DNA from: JAJRXR01 sp041402005
Lineage (GTDB): Bacteria; Planctomycetota; Phycisphaerae; Phycisphaerales; UBA1924
Direction: 5' to 3'
Assembly: GCA_041402005.1 (NCBI GenBank)
Contig: JAWKTB010000004.1
Location: forward strand, 62,001 to 126,000
DNA length: 64,000 bases
Each line of letters begins with the position of its first letter. Positions within the stretch are counted from its first letter, which is position 1. The position numbers and the translations under genes are program-made. The notes under the pieces are model-generated. The model saw nothing but the letters and a program-made list of their open reading frames with translations, searched no databases and had not been told where the DNA came from. Positions 7,573 through 17,200 of this stretch are shown here, in pieces.

Positions 7573-9915
7573 CTAGACCGCCGCCCCGCCGGAGCGCCGA
7601 CGCAGGCGCCCACGGATCAGAATCGCCCCCAGATTGAGCACCAGCACGATCGTCACGAGCAGGAGGGTGGTCGTCCAGACCAGGGGCTCGGTCGCCTCCG
7701 AGTCCGGGCTCTGGAAGCCCAAGTTGTAGATGTGGAAGCCCAGGTGCATGAACGTCCGCTCGGCGTGCAGGAACGGGGCGTCCGTCGTCACGGGCAGCGC
7801 GGGCGCCAGGTTTACCGCCCCGACGAGCATCAGGGGCGCCACCTCGCCCGCCCCGCGCGCCATCGCCAGGATCGCCCCGGTCATGATGCCGGGCAGCGCG
7901 GAAGGAAGCACGATCCGCCTGATGGTCTGCCAGCGGGTCGCCCCCGCCGCTAGGCTGCCCTCACGCATCGACTGAGGCACGGCGCTGATCGCCTCCTCCG
8001 TCGCGACGATGACCACGGGCAGCGTCAGGAGCGCCAGAGTCAGCGAGGCCCAGAGGATCCCGCGCCCGCCGAAGGTCGGCGACTCGGGCAGTCGCTCGGC
8101 GAAGAAACCATGAAAGTACGGCGTGTGGGCCACCGTGACGACGACGAGCGCGACCACCCCGAGCCAGAGCCCACTGGCCAGCGCTCCCGCGATCCTGTTG
8201 CTCGCGCTCGCCTTGCGGCCCGGGCGCTTGGCGCCCAGCGCCGAGAGCGTCGCCGCGAGGCCGAGCATGACGACCAGACCGCCGATCAACGCCCACCAGG
8301 CCGGGCGTCCGAACGAGCGTGACGGTCCCGCGTCGATGTACCCGCCCAGCGCGTAGCAGAAGAACCCGAGGCCGAACATCCCGTAGACGATGCTCGGCAC
8401 GCCCGCGAGGTTGTTCACCGCGATCCGGATCATGCTCGTGACGAGCCCCTGGCGGGCGTACTCGCGCAGATAGATCGCCGCGATCACGCCAAGGGGCGTG
8501 ACCGTCACCGTCAGCAGCAGGGTCAGGGTGACCGTCCCGATGATCACGGGGAAGACGCCGCCCTCCGAGGCGTTCTCGCGCGGGTCGGCGCTGAGGAACT
8601 CACCCCACCGGGCCAGATAGACCCCGACCCGTCCGCCGGCGCCGAGCTGGTTCGCTCGCACGACACGGACGACCTGCGAGATCAGCATCGGCTCGTCGGG
8701 CTCGGACTGGGATCGCGGGCTGAACCGCTCGGTGCGTGGGTCGACAACGAGCAGCCGCCAGCGGGCGTCCTCCTCGCGAAGCCGCTCGACCTGGGCCAGC
8801 AGTGTCTTCTGTCGCGCCCGGATCTCGTCCGCCTTCGCGTCGAGACGAGACTCGAGGCGTGCGAGACGCTCGGCGTCGATCGAGCCCGCCGACCATGGGG
8901 CCTCGAGCACCACCGCGAGGGCGAGGCCCGCCGTCACCGCCCACGCCCAGGCGCCGACGCGCCGCTTTCCTCTCGACGCCGCGCCTCCCCCGATCAGCCC
9001 GGCGCTCCAGAGCCCGAGCACGAGTGTCCCGATGCCCGCGAGACAGAGCCCGATCCAGATCGGCGTCGCCAGCCGCGCGGTCCGGGGCGCCTCGGCCCGC
9101 ATCCGCGCGGCACGACGATCCCATTCCAGATCCACCAGGCGTTCCTGCAGACGCGGGATTTCCCGGTCGTTGATCTCCTCGATGCGCTCACGCCGATCCT
9201 CTGCCTCCGCGTGCAAGCGTCCGAGCGCCGCGAGTGTCTGCCCGGCGCCCTCCGCGACCCAGAGCCGTTCGCGCACGACCTCGGTCCCATCGGGGCGCGT
9301 CTCGCGGACCTCCTGCTCGGTCCGCACGACGCCCGTGGGAACCTCGGGCTCGCCCGTTTCGCCGGCGGCTCGCTCGAACACCCGCTCGCGGTAGGCGCCC
9401 TGGGGCTCGCCGAGGAAGACCCCCCACTCCCTGCGTTCGACCAGCAGCGCGTCGTCGTGCCGCTCCACGCGCTCAATCTCGTACACGGGCGCCCAGCGGA
9501 AGGACTCCTGCCCGAGGTCGCGGTTGCCGACGCGATAGCGCCGGCGGACCGCCCGCCCATCGTCCTTGATCGCGTCCTGCGGGAGCTCGCCCTTCGCGCG
9601 CAGCTCCGCGATGCGTTGCTGTTCGAGCTCGCCCGGCTCGTACGCCTGAGAGCCCATGGGCACGCCCAGGAAGACCTCGCCGTCGCGCATCGTGACCCGA
9701 TCGATCCGACCGGGCCAGAAGGTCGCCCCGCCCTTGTATGCGATCACCCCGAGCAGCCCGAGGATCAGCACGAGGCAGGCGATGAGGGCGGCGCCCATCA
9801 GCCAGACAAGGGGCTCCCCGTGGGCGGCCATCGGGGTGCGACGCTGGTGCTTGTGCGCGCCCGACGACACACCCGGCGTCGGCGCCCCGCCACCCATGTC
9901 GCCAGCCCCGCTCAC
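7573..9915 (-). CDS. pstA: Phosphate ABC transporter permease PstA with large periplasmic insert
   Basis: About 780 residues, against about 280-300 for a normal PstA. One N-terminal membrane helix (LVWLMGAALIACLVLILGLL) is followed by roughly 200 residues of charged strand-rich sequence, predicted periplasmic, with VERHDDALLVERREWGVF. Two more membrane helices (IWIGLCLAGIGTLVLGLW; AWAWAVTAGLALAVVL) follow, and then a coiled-coil-like stretch (ERLARLESRLDAKADEIRAR). The last 350 residues are the normal permease core, with the EAA-type loop EGSLAAGATRWQTIRRIVLP that contacts PstB. GTG at 9915 overlaps the pstC stop (GTGA); ATG at 9897 is the alternative. Long PstA proteins with an N-terminal extension (DUF3333 type) are known; whether this one is the same family needs a profile search. 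Confidence 0.9.
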   Translation of the reverse strand: MSGAGDMGGGAPTPGVSSGAHKHQRRTPMAAHGEPLVWLMGAALIACLVLILGLLGVIAYKGGATFWPGRIDRVTMRDGEVFLGVPMGSQAYEPGELEQQRIAELRAKGELPQDAIKDDGRAVRRRYRVGNRDLGQESFRWAPVYEIERVERHDDALLVERREWGVFLGEPQGAYRERVFERAAGETGEPEVPTGVVRTEQEVRETRPDGTEVVRERLWVAEGAGQTLAALGRLHAEAEDRRERIEEINDREIPRLQERLVDLEWDRRAARMRAEAPRTARLATPIWIGLCLAGIGTLVLGLWSAGLIGGGAASRGKRRVGAWAWAVTAGLALAVVLEAPWSAGSIDAERLARLESRLDAKADEIRARQKTLLAQVERLREEDARWRLLVVDPRTERFSPRSQSEPDEPMLISQVVRVVRANQLGAGGRVGVYLARWGEFLSADPRENASEGGVFPVIIGTVTLTLLLTVTVTPLGVIAAIYLREYARQGLVTSMIRIAVNNLAGVPSIVYGMFGLGFFCYALGGYIDAGPSRSFGRPAWWALIGGLVVMLGLAATLSALGAKRPGRKASASNRIAGALASGLWLGVVALVVVTVAHTPYFHGFFAERLPESPTFGGRGILWASLTLALLTLPVVIVATEEAISAVPQSMREGSLAAGATRWQTIRRIVLPSALPGIMTGAILAMARGAGEVAPLMLVGAVNLAPALPVTTDAPFLHAERTFMHLGFHIYNLGFQSPDSEATEPLVWTTTLLLVTIVLVLNLGAILIRGRLRRRSGGAAV

Positions 9916-12590
9916 AACGCGGCACTCCGACGCCTGTAGGACTGACGGACGAGCTCGGCGAGCGTGTTGATCACCATCGTCATCAGGAAGAGCACCAGCC
10001 CACACAGGAAGAGCACGCGGTAGTGCGTCGCGCCCCGGGGCGCCTCGGGCAGTTCGACGGCGATGTTCGCCGCCAGCGTTCGGAACCCCGAGAAGATGTT
10101 CAGGTCCATCTCGGGCGTGTTGCCCGTCGCCATCAGGACGATCATCGTCTCGCCCACGGCGCGTCCGAGCCCGATCATGCACGCCGAGAAGATCCCCGAG
10201 CCCGCGACGGGGAGAACGACCCGGACTGCGGTCTGCCACTTCGTCGCCCCGGCGCCCAGGGAGGCCGATCGCAACGAGTCCGGGACCGATCGCATCGCGT
10301 CGTCCGAGATGGTGTAGATGATCGGGATGACCGCGAATCCCATGACCAGCCCGACCACGAGCGTGTTCCGCTGGCTGAAGGGGCCGAAGACCGAGTCCCG
10401 AGTGTCGTAGCCCAGCCACGTGATCAGCCCCGCCCCCGCAGCGGCGAGTAGCAGCGACAGCCCCGTGCTGAACATGAATCGCCCGAGCTCGAGCCCCCCC
10501 GCCGTCAGACGCGGCGTCCGAGCCATCCGCTCGGACCACACCCGCGAGACGAACCTGGCATTGACGACCATGACCAGCACCGCCGCGGGCGCCATCAGCA
10601 CGACCAGCCACCCCGGGAACGCCCCGCCGTAGGCGCCGTCGAGCCAACGTCGGATGCTCGCCGGACCGGTCTCTCCCTGGCCAGGTGCGAACAACGTGCG
10701 CTCGAGCAGGGGGCCGGCCAGCACCGAGAGCCCCAGGGCGAGAGCGAGCGCGAGGATCACAAGCACGAGGGGCCTGCGGCTGATCGAGCGCCGCCCGAAG
10801 TCACGGGGCAGGAGACGCCACGCGTGCGCGCACCCCATCACCACCACAGGCACGACGCCGAACGCGACCAGGATCGTCGGCAGCCAGTCCCGCACGAAGG
10901 GCGCCACCAGCATCGCCGCGACAAATCCCAGCACGACCGAGGGCAGGCTCGCCATCAGCTCGATCGTCGGCTTGACCGACCGGCGCGCGCGCGGGTGCAG
11001 GAACTCACTGGAGAAGATCGCCCCAAGCACGGCGATGGGCGTCGCGATCAGCATCGCCAGCGCCGTCGCCTTCAGCGTCCCCCAGACCAGTGGCGTCAGG
11101 CTCAGCTTCGGCTCGACGCCGGGTGAGCCCGTCGATTGGTACACCCAGCGCGGTCGCTGGTATCCCTCGTAGAGCACGCGACCGAAGAGCGTGGACCATG
11201 TCGCCTCGGGATGCCCCGGCTCGACCGCCCAGGCCCGGACTCCCCCCTTCTGGTCGATCGCGACGACGCCGTCGATCGCCGGCGCAAGCACCGCGTGCGC
11301 GATCCGCCTCCCGTCGCTCTCGAACCTCGCGACCCGCTTCCCGCTGGTGACGTTCCGGAGTTCGACCGCGCCGTTCGCGGTCCCGATCGCGACCGTCCGG
11401 TCGCGCGGCCCAAGCCCGATCGATGTGATCGAGCCCTCGCCGATGTCGTAGCGGTGGGCGGGCGCCAGGCGACGCCCGTCCGCGGCCTTGCTCTTGGGAT
11501 CATCGACAAGCAGCCACGCGCTCAAGACGCCGGCGTCGTCACCGACCAGCAGCGTGCGCGACCCGAGCCCCATCCGGGCCAGCGTGACGTGACGCCCCTC
11601 GTCGATCACGCGCCCGGACTCGATCAGGTGGATCGGCTCACGAACGCCCGCCGACGCGTCGTAGCGCTGGAAGCGCCCGTCCGCCCAGACGACGAGCACG
11701 CCGGGCCCGTCGATGGTGATGAAGGCGCCGAGGGGCATGCCCGCGCCCTCGGGCGGCTCGAACTCGATGGCGCCCGCCGTCACCCGCTCGCTCGCGCCGC
11801 CCCCGCCCAGGCGCGTGACGCGCCGTGACTGCGCAAACCAGACGCCGCCATCGGACGTCCGCCCGACCAGGAACCGCTCGCGGTCCGACTTCGCCGCGGC
11901 GTGGATCTCTGGGGCGAGCTCGCCCAGGACGTGGAGCGTCGTCGTGTCCAGGCTGTTGCGCCGAAGGTCGGCGATCGCCCACGTCCCCTCGCTCCGCCGG
12001 ACGACCGTCGCCTGCTCCGTCAGGTCGCGCGTGAGATGGAGCGCCTCGCCAAGCTGCCGGCGGGACGCGTCGTCCAGCGGAGCACGCCGCCCGACCTCCA
12101 GACCGCCCCACCGGCGGGCGGCCAGTTCCGGATCGAGCAACAGGTCCACCTGCTCGATCTCCGCAGTCTCCAGCCGCTCGCCGGGGAAGAGCAGGGTCAC
12201 GCGCCCGCTCGCGGTCTCGAGCGTCGCGGCGGTCGGCGCCTCTCCCTCCAGCCTGAGATCGAGGCTGGCGAGTGTCCGCCCATCGATGAGAGCGATCTCT
12301 CGTAGCACCCCGTCGCGCGCCAGGACGAGGATCGAACCCTCGCGCACGCCGCGCTCGATGAGCAGCGCATCAGCCAGCGAGGGCTGAGCCGCGTTCACCT
12401 CGGCGACGGGACGGCCCGAGCCCGACGCGAAGAGCGGCGCGGCGCTGGCGAACAGAAAGACGCAGATCCCCAGCATCGCGGCGAGCACACCGACGCCGCC
12501 GGCGGTGATCACCGCGCGCGCGACCCTGTCCCAGAAACGCACCAGGGGACCGGTCCGTCGTGTTGCGTGAGGCGTCGGATCGACCGCCAT
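9912..12590 (-). CDS. pstC: Phosphate ABC transporter permease PstC with beta-propeller-like insert
   Basis: About 892 residues, against about 300 for a normal PstC. After one membrane helix (AVITAGGVGVLAAMLGICVF) comes a soluble region of about 450 residues. It is rich in repeated four-strand units such as GVLVVWADGRFQRYDAS, RTVAIGTANGAVELRNVTSG and GVVAIDQKGGVRAWAV, which read as WD40/PQQ-like propeller blades. The C-terminal 370 residues are the permease core, with SLGAGATKWQTAVRVVLPVA as the EAA loop and FSGFRTLAANIAVELPEAP near the end. It should form the phosphate channel with PstA. Start ATG 12590 begins a cytoplasmic arm before the first helix; the longer open frame upstream overlaps pstS and is rejected. 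The gap to pstS is 46 bases. Confidence 0.92.
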   Translation of the reverse strand: MAVDPTPHATRRTGPLVRFWDRVARAVITAGGVGVLAAMLGICVFLFASAAPLFASGSGRPVAEVNAAQPSLADALLIERGVREGSILVLARDGVLREIALIDGRTLASLDLRLEGEAPTAATLETASGRVTLLFPGERLETAEIEQVDLLLDPELAARRWGGLEVGRRAPLDDASRRQLGEALHLTRDLTEQATVVRRSEGTWAIADLRRNSLDTTTLHVLGELAPEIHAAAKSDRERFLVGRTSDGGVWFAQSRRVTRLGGGGASERVTAGAIEFEPPEGAGMPLGAFITIDGPGVLVVWADGRFQRYDASAGVREPIHLIESGRVIDEGRHVTLARMGLGSRTLLVGDDAGVLSAWLLVDDPKSKAADGRRLAPAHRYDIGEGSITSIGLGPRDRTVAIGTANGAVELRNVTSGKRVARFESDGRRIAHAVLAPAIDGVVAIDQKGGVRAWAVEPGHPEATWSTLFGRVLYEGYQRPRWVYQSTGSPGVEPKLSLTPLVWGTLKATALAMLIATPIAVLGAIFSSEFLHPRARRSVKPTIELMASLPSVVLGFVAAMLVAPFVRDWLPTILVAFGVVPVVVMGCAHAWRLLPRDFGRRSISRRPLVLVILALALALGLSVLAGPLLERTLFAPGQGETGPASIRRWLDGAYGGAFPGWLVVLMAPAAVLVMVVNARFVSRVWSERMARTPRLTAGGLELGRFMFSTGLSLLLAAAGAGLITWLGYDTRDSVFGPFSQRNTLVVGLVMGFAVIPIIYTISDDAMRSVPDSLRSASLGAGATKWQTAVRVVLPVAGSGIFSACMIGLGRAVGETMIVLMATGNTPEMDLNIFSGFRTLAANIAVELPEAPRGATHYRVLFLCGLVLFLMTMVINTLAELVRQSYRRRSAAL

Positions 12591-12636
12591 CCCCGGTCCC
12601 CGCCCGTCGGCGCATCCCTCGGCACGAGTTCTCGAG

Positions 12637-13590
12637 CTACAGGCCGACCTTCTGCATCTCTTCCTCCGCGATCGACGCGGGGAGCGGGTACGCCCCGTCC
12701 TTGACCACCGCCTCCTGGCCGTCACGGCTGAAGACGAAGCGGAGGAACTCGGCCCGGAGGGCGTCGAGCCCGTGCCGCCGGTCATAGTTCGTGTACATGT
12801 ACAAGAACCGCGCGAGGGGGTAGTCGCCCGTCAGCGCGTGCTCCAGCCCCGGCTCGAAGGCCTCGTCTCCCGGCCCGAACGAGAGCTTGAGGGCCTTGAC
12901 GTCCGGCGTCTTGAAGCCGATGCCCGAGTACCCCATGGCGTACGGATCCTTGGCGACGCCCTGGACGACGCCGGCCGAACCGGGAGCTTCCTTCACGCTC
13001 GCCTTGTAATCCGCCTTGCTGCAGGCGACGTCCTTGAAGAACTTGTACGTCCCCGAGGCGCTGTTGCGTCCGTACAGGCTGATCGGGCGGTCACGCCAGC
13101 CCGTTTCCTCGACACCAAGGTCGCCCCACGTCATCGTTGGGCCGTCCACCGAGAAGACCTGTGCGACCTCGCTCAGGCTCAGCTCCTCGAGCGGACAGTC
13201 TTTGTTCACGAAGACCGCGATGCAGTCGATCGCGACGCGGAGTTGCGTCGGCTTGTACCCGAACTTCTCCTCGAAGAGCGCGATCTCCTCGGGCTCCATC
13301 GCTCGGCTCATCGGGGCAAACTGTGCCTGGCCCTCGATCAGCGCCGGTGGGCCGGTCGAGGAGCCCTTGGCTTCGACCTGAATCCTCGCGGCCGGGTGCT
13401 GCTTCTTGAACGCCTGCGTCCAGAGGCTCACCAGGTTGACCATGGTGTCGGAGCCGACGGTCCGCAGGTCACCCGCGACCGGCGTCGTCTTCTCGTACCG
13501 GGGCAGCTCGGGGTCGAGCATGGACTCCGGCTGCCCGGCGCCGAGGGCCACAGCCCCCAGCAAGACTGCGGCGCAGACTCGCATCTTCAT
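12637..13590 (-). CDS. pstS: Phosphate-binding protein PstS
   Basis: 317 residues with a short Sec signal peptide (MKMRVCAAVLLGAVALGAG) and no lipobox Cys, so probably a soluble periplasmic binding protein. The body is a type-II periplasmic binding fold: TVGSDTMVNLVSLW contacts phosphate, followed by KGSSTGPPALIEGQAQFAPMSR, LYGRNSASGTYKFFKD and GYSGIGFKTPDVKAL, the last two being typical PstS loops. It captures phosphate for PstCAB. It is the first gene of pstSCAB. A GGGAG ribosome site lies 8 bases upstream of the ATG. The upstream gap has TTGCAC as a possible -35 and no clear -10 or Pho box. Confidence 0.95.
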   Translation of the reverse strand: MKMRVCAAVLLGAVALGAGQPESMLDPELPRYEKTTPVAGDLRTVGSDTMVNLVSLWTQAFKKQHPAARIQVEAKGSSTGPPALIEGQAQFAPMSRAMEPEEIALFEEKFGYKPTQLRVAIDCIAVFVNKDCPLEELSLSEVAQVFSVDGPTMTWGDLGVEETGWRDRPISLYGRNSASGTYKFFKDVACSKADYKASVKEAPGSAGVVQGVAKDPYAMGYSGIGFKTPDVKALKLSFGPGDEAFEPGLEHALTGDYPLARFLYMYTNYDRRHGLDALRAEFLRFVFSRDGQEAVVKDGAYPLPASIAEEEMQKVGL

Positions 13591-13663
13591 CGACTCGCTC
13601 CCTGTTCACGGGGTTTCCGCGTGCGGGAAGGTAGTCTCCCCGCGCGTGGCTTGTGCAAAGAAC

Positions 13664-13682
13664 GCGCTAAGATCGCTAGCGC
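13664..13682 (-). terminator. Possible terminator at the end of the T2SS operon
   Basis: On the minus strand GCGCTA, a 7-base loop and TAGCGC form a perfect 6-bp stem that overlaps the stop codon of the lipoprotein gene, followed by GTTCTTTG. The T-run is interrupted, so this is only a candidate. Confidence 0.3.
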
Positions 13683-14203
13683 CTTGCCCCCACCCGCACG
13701 CTGGTGGCCCCCGCCGCCGTCAGGACTCGCCCGTCCTGGCTCACGAATCGCCCCCGCAGTTCCGCGACCGTCGGCGCCATCCGGTCCCGACCCTCCCCGA
13801 ATCGCAGGAAGAAAGACTCGGCCCGACCCACCGATGTCCGCACCCGGGCCGCCCGGCTCGCCTCCTGATCGAACACCCAGCGCTCGATCGGCTTGCCGTC
13901 AGGACCGGTCAGCGTGAACTCGAACGTGCCCTCGGCCCAGACCGGCAGAGCCGAGACGTCCGACTCCGGGAAGAGATACGTCACGACCTGGAACGTGTCG
14001 GGGAAGCCGTTGGCGTCCGAGTCCGTCAGACTCGAGTCCGCCGCGAGCAGGAGCTGCGTCGGGTGGGTGCCGGAGGATGATGCCTGGGGAGTCTCCGCCC
14101 GCGTCGGAGAATCGCCGCCGGTCGTCGTGGAGGCGCACCCGGCGAGCAAGGCGGGGCCCGACGCGACGCTAGCGAGGAGAATCATCGTTGCCGATCGAGC
14201 CAT
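13676..14203 (-). CDS. Small lipoprotein downstream of giant secretin, pilotin candidate
   Basis: 175 residues. It has a signal peptide with lipobox LLAGC, so lipidation at Cys23 is expected. The mature part starts with a Ser/Thr-rich linker, then DSDANGFPDTF, which has a calcium-loop-like spacing of Asp residues, and a beta-sandwich-like body (GTFEFTLTGPDGKPIERWVF). Its start overlaps the end of the giant secretin gene by 35 bases, so it is in the same transcript. T2SS secretins often need a small outer-membrane lipoprotein (pilotin, GspS/AspS) for targeting; its position and size suit that role, but its sequence does not resemble known pilotins to my eye. The start at ATG 14203 keeps a basic residue before the hydrophobic core; ATG 14185 is the alternative. 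Confidence 0.7.
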   Translation of the reverse strand: MARSATMILLASVASGPALLAGCASTTTGGDSPTRAETPQASSSGTHPTQLLLAADSSLTDSDANGFPDTFQVVTYLFPESDVSALPVWAEGTFEFTLTGPDGKPIERWVFDQEASRAARVRTSVGRAESFFLRFGEGRDRMAPTVAELRGRFVSQDGRVLTAAGATSVRVGARR

Positions 14204-17200
14204 TGTTCTTGAGCCTCTCCTTCCAGCTCTGGGCGCCGTGGGGCGCCGGGAGCAGGCGCATCACGTCCCCGAAGCCGGTCTCGTCGCTTTCGTCCATCGG
14301 GATCTTGTGCTCGTTCTCGAGAACGTCGCGGATCTTCGACGGATCCTCCAGCATATCCAGCGCGTGCTCGGTCAGCTTGTTCTGACGATCGCCGGCCATC
14401 ACCGAATCGCCCGGGATCACGTAGGGCGTGAGGATGACCAGCAGTTCCGTCTTGACGGACGACTGCTTCTGCGAGCGGAAGAGGGCGCCGAGGAGGGGGA
14501 TGTCGCCCAGCAGCGGCACCTTCGTCTTGCGCAGCTGGTCTGTGGACTGCATCAGGCCGCCGATGACGACGGTCTGCCCGTCCTTGACCGTCACCGTCGT
14601 CTCGACGCGGCGCTGAGTGATGATCGGGGCGGCGAAGTCGTCGCCGATCTCCGTCGTCCGGTCGGACAACGTCGAGATCTCGGGGGTAATCTCCATGCGG
14701 ACGAAGCCGTCGGCCGAGATCGAAGGGACGACCTCGAGGATGATGCCCACGTCCTCGCGCCGGACGATGGCGGTGGTGCCGCCCGTGTCGCGCCGCTCGA
14801 CGCCGTCCGTGATGCCGATGTTCTCGCCGACCTGGATGAAGGCCCGCTCGTTGTCGTTCACCTGGACCTGCGGGCGGGAGAGGACCTCGAGCTTGCCCTG
14901 CTCTTGAAGAGCCCGGATGAGCAGCCCGAAGTCGGCGCTGGCGACGGAGAAGTTGGGCACGCCCAGCGCCGTTGCGACGCCGGCCCCCGCAGCGAGCTTC
15001 TGCAGCACGTACCCGTCGCCGCCGATCTTGCTCCGGTTGGTCAGGTCCGCGACGCCCTCGCCCTCCTGGAGCACGCCGCCGATCGAGACGTCGATGCCGA
15101 ACTCCTTCGAGTCGTCGAGCGTCACCTCGGCGAGCAGGACCTGGATCATGACCTGCGGGGGCGCCGAGTCGAGCTCCTCGACGATCTGCGCGACCGTCTC
15201 GATGTACCTTGGCGACGCGGAGATGACGAGCTTGTTGCTCCGCTCGTCGCCGACGACGGTGACCTCCTGCTCGAGCTCACGCGCGAGTGAGCCTGTCAGT
15301 TGCGGGCCGAGCGTCGAGCGACGCAGCTCCCGCTCGCCACTGAAATACGACTGAAGCGTCTCGGCGATGTCCGTCGCCTTGGTGTTCCGGAGGTGGTAGA
15401 CCAGCCGCTCGCGCTCCGTCGCCTCGATCGAGTCGAGCTGCGTCACGACCTTGCGGACTTCGTCGAGGTACTCGCGCGTCCCCGACACCAGCAGCGTGTT
15501 GGTCCGCCGATCGATCGTGATCGACAGCTCCTGGCGCTCGTCGGCGATCGGCGTGAACGTGCCCGACTCGAACTCGTCGGGCTGCTCGGGCCCGGTTGGC
15601 GCCAGCACGTACCGATCCCCGTTCTGGCGGAGATTGAACAGCTGCACGAGCAGCAGCTGCATCTGCCCCGCGTCCGCGTTGACCAGGCGGAACTGCTCGA
15701 TCACCCGGTCGCCCCGCGTCTCGGCGTCCAGATCGTGGATCATCGTCACGATCAGGTCCATCAACTCCGGCGGCGCCTTGATGAGCACCGAGTTCGTCCG
15801 CGGATCGGGGGTGAGCGTGACGTGCTCGCGGAGCGTGCCGTCCAGGGTCGCCTCGGCGGCGGCGCTCTCGAGCTGCTCCTTGAACACGCGGATCCGGGTC
15901 GCCGAGGGCCCGCCGCGTCCGCCGCCGATCGGGCGACCGGCGAGCACACTCTCGATCAGGTCCACGATCTCGCGCGCCCCCGCCGAATCCAGACGCACCC
16001 GCCGTACGTCCTGCAGGAGTTCCACCGGCGCCTGATCGAGTTGGGCGACGAGGCCCCGGATCGCCGCGATGTCCTCCTCGGTCCCGCTGGCGATCAGGGC
16101 GTTCATCCGCTCGTTGGCGACGACGCCGACGGAACGCTGACCCCGCTTCTCGTTCTCCTTGGCGACGTACAGCTCGGTGATCGTCCTCGCGATGTCGGGC
16201 GCGAGGCCCGGCGTCTTGATCGAGATGAGCGCCGTCCGCTCGGCGTCCGCAACCTCCACGTCCCCGGTCGTCAGCGTCGCGACCAGCTCCTTGACAAGCT
16301 CCAGGTTCTCGTCCGAGCAGGCGACGATCAGCGAGTTGCTCGCCGGCTCGGCCTCGACCTGGAAGACGTCGAGGGGCGACTCACGCCCGCCCCGGTTACG
16401 GCTCGCGTCGATCCGCTCGCGCATCAGCCGCTGGATCTTGGGCGCCAGACGCTCGACGTCCGATCCCGTCACCGGGATGACGTGCAGCCCGACCGCGAAC
16501 CTCGCCTCTTCCGTGTCGAGCGTCCGCAGCAGCCCTTGGAGAATCGCGAAACTCCGGGGGCTCGTCGAGACGACCAGGGCGTTCGTCCGAGCGTCCACCG
16601 ACACGATCACCCGGTCCTCGGGACGCTGCGTGCGGGCGCTCTGACGCTGGCTGAAGACGTCGGAGATGATCCCCGCCACGCGTTCCGCCGCGGCGTGCTC
16701 CAGTGGGATCACGCGCACCGTGTTGCTCGCCGACGCCTGCTCGACGTCCATCAGCTTGACCAGCTCGCGGATGACGGCGATGTTCCCGTCCGTTCCCAGC
16801 ACGATCAGGGCGTTCAGGTTCTCCTCGGCCTCGATGACGAGGCTGTCCATCCGCGCGAAACGATCACCCGTGACCGCGCCGTCGCCGCCCGACAGCGCCA
16901 CGCGCAGGCGCCCGACCTGCGTCCGCAGACCGACAGCGTCCGGCGTGTCGCCCATTCCCTGCACCAGCACCGCCCGGAGCTTCTGCGCCAGCGAGACCGC
17001 GTCGGCGTACTCGAGCGGAATCACCGACGTCTCGATCCACCCGCGCTCCATGTTCCCGTCGTCGAGGTCCTTGAGCAGCACCTCGACGAGCGCAACCGCC
17101 TCCTCCGGGCCCGCGACGACGAGCGCGTTCGTGCGCTCGTCGGCGGTCACGACGATCGGGCCGACCAGGGCCCGCCCGACGGTCGTCGGCGGCATGCCGC

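Noticed and set aside
9916..10647. N-terminal extension of pstA into pstC
   Set aside because: It overlaps the conserved pstC permease core in another frame and is not protein-like; the GTG at 9915 overlapping the pstC stop is the natural start.
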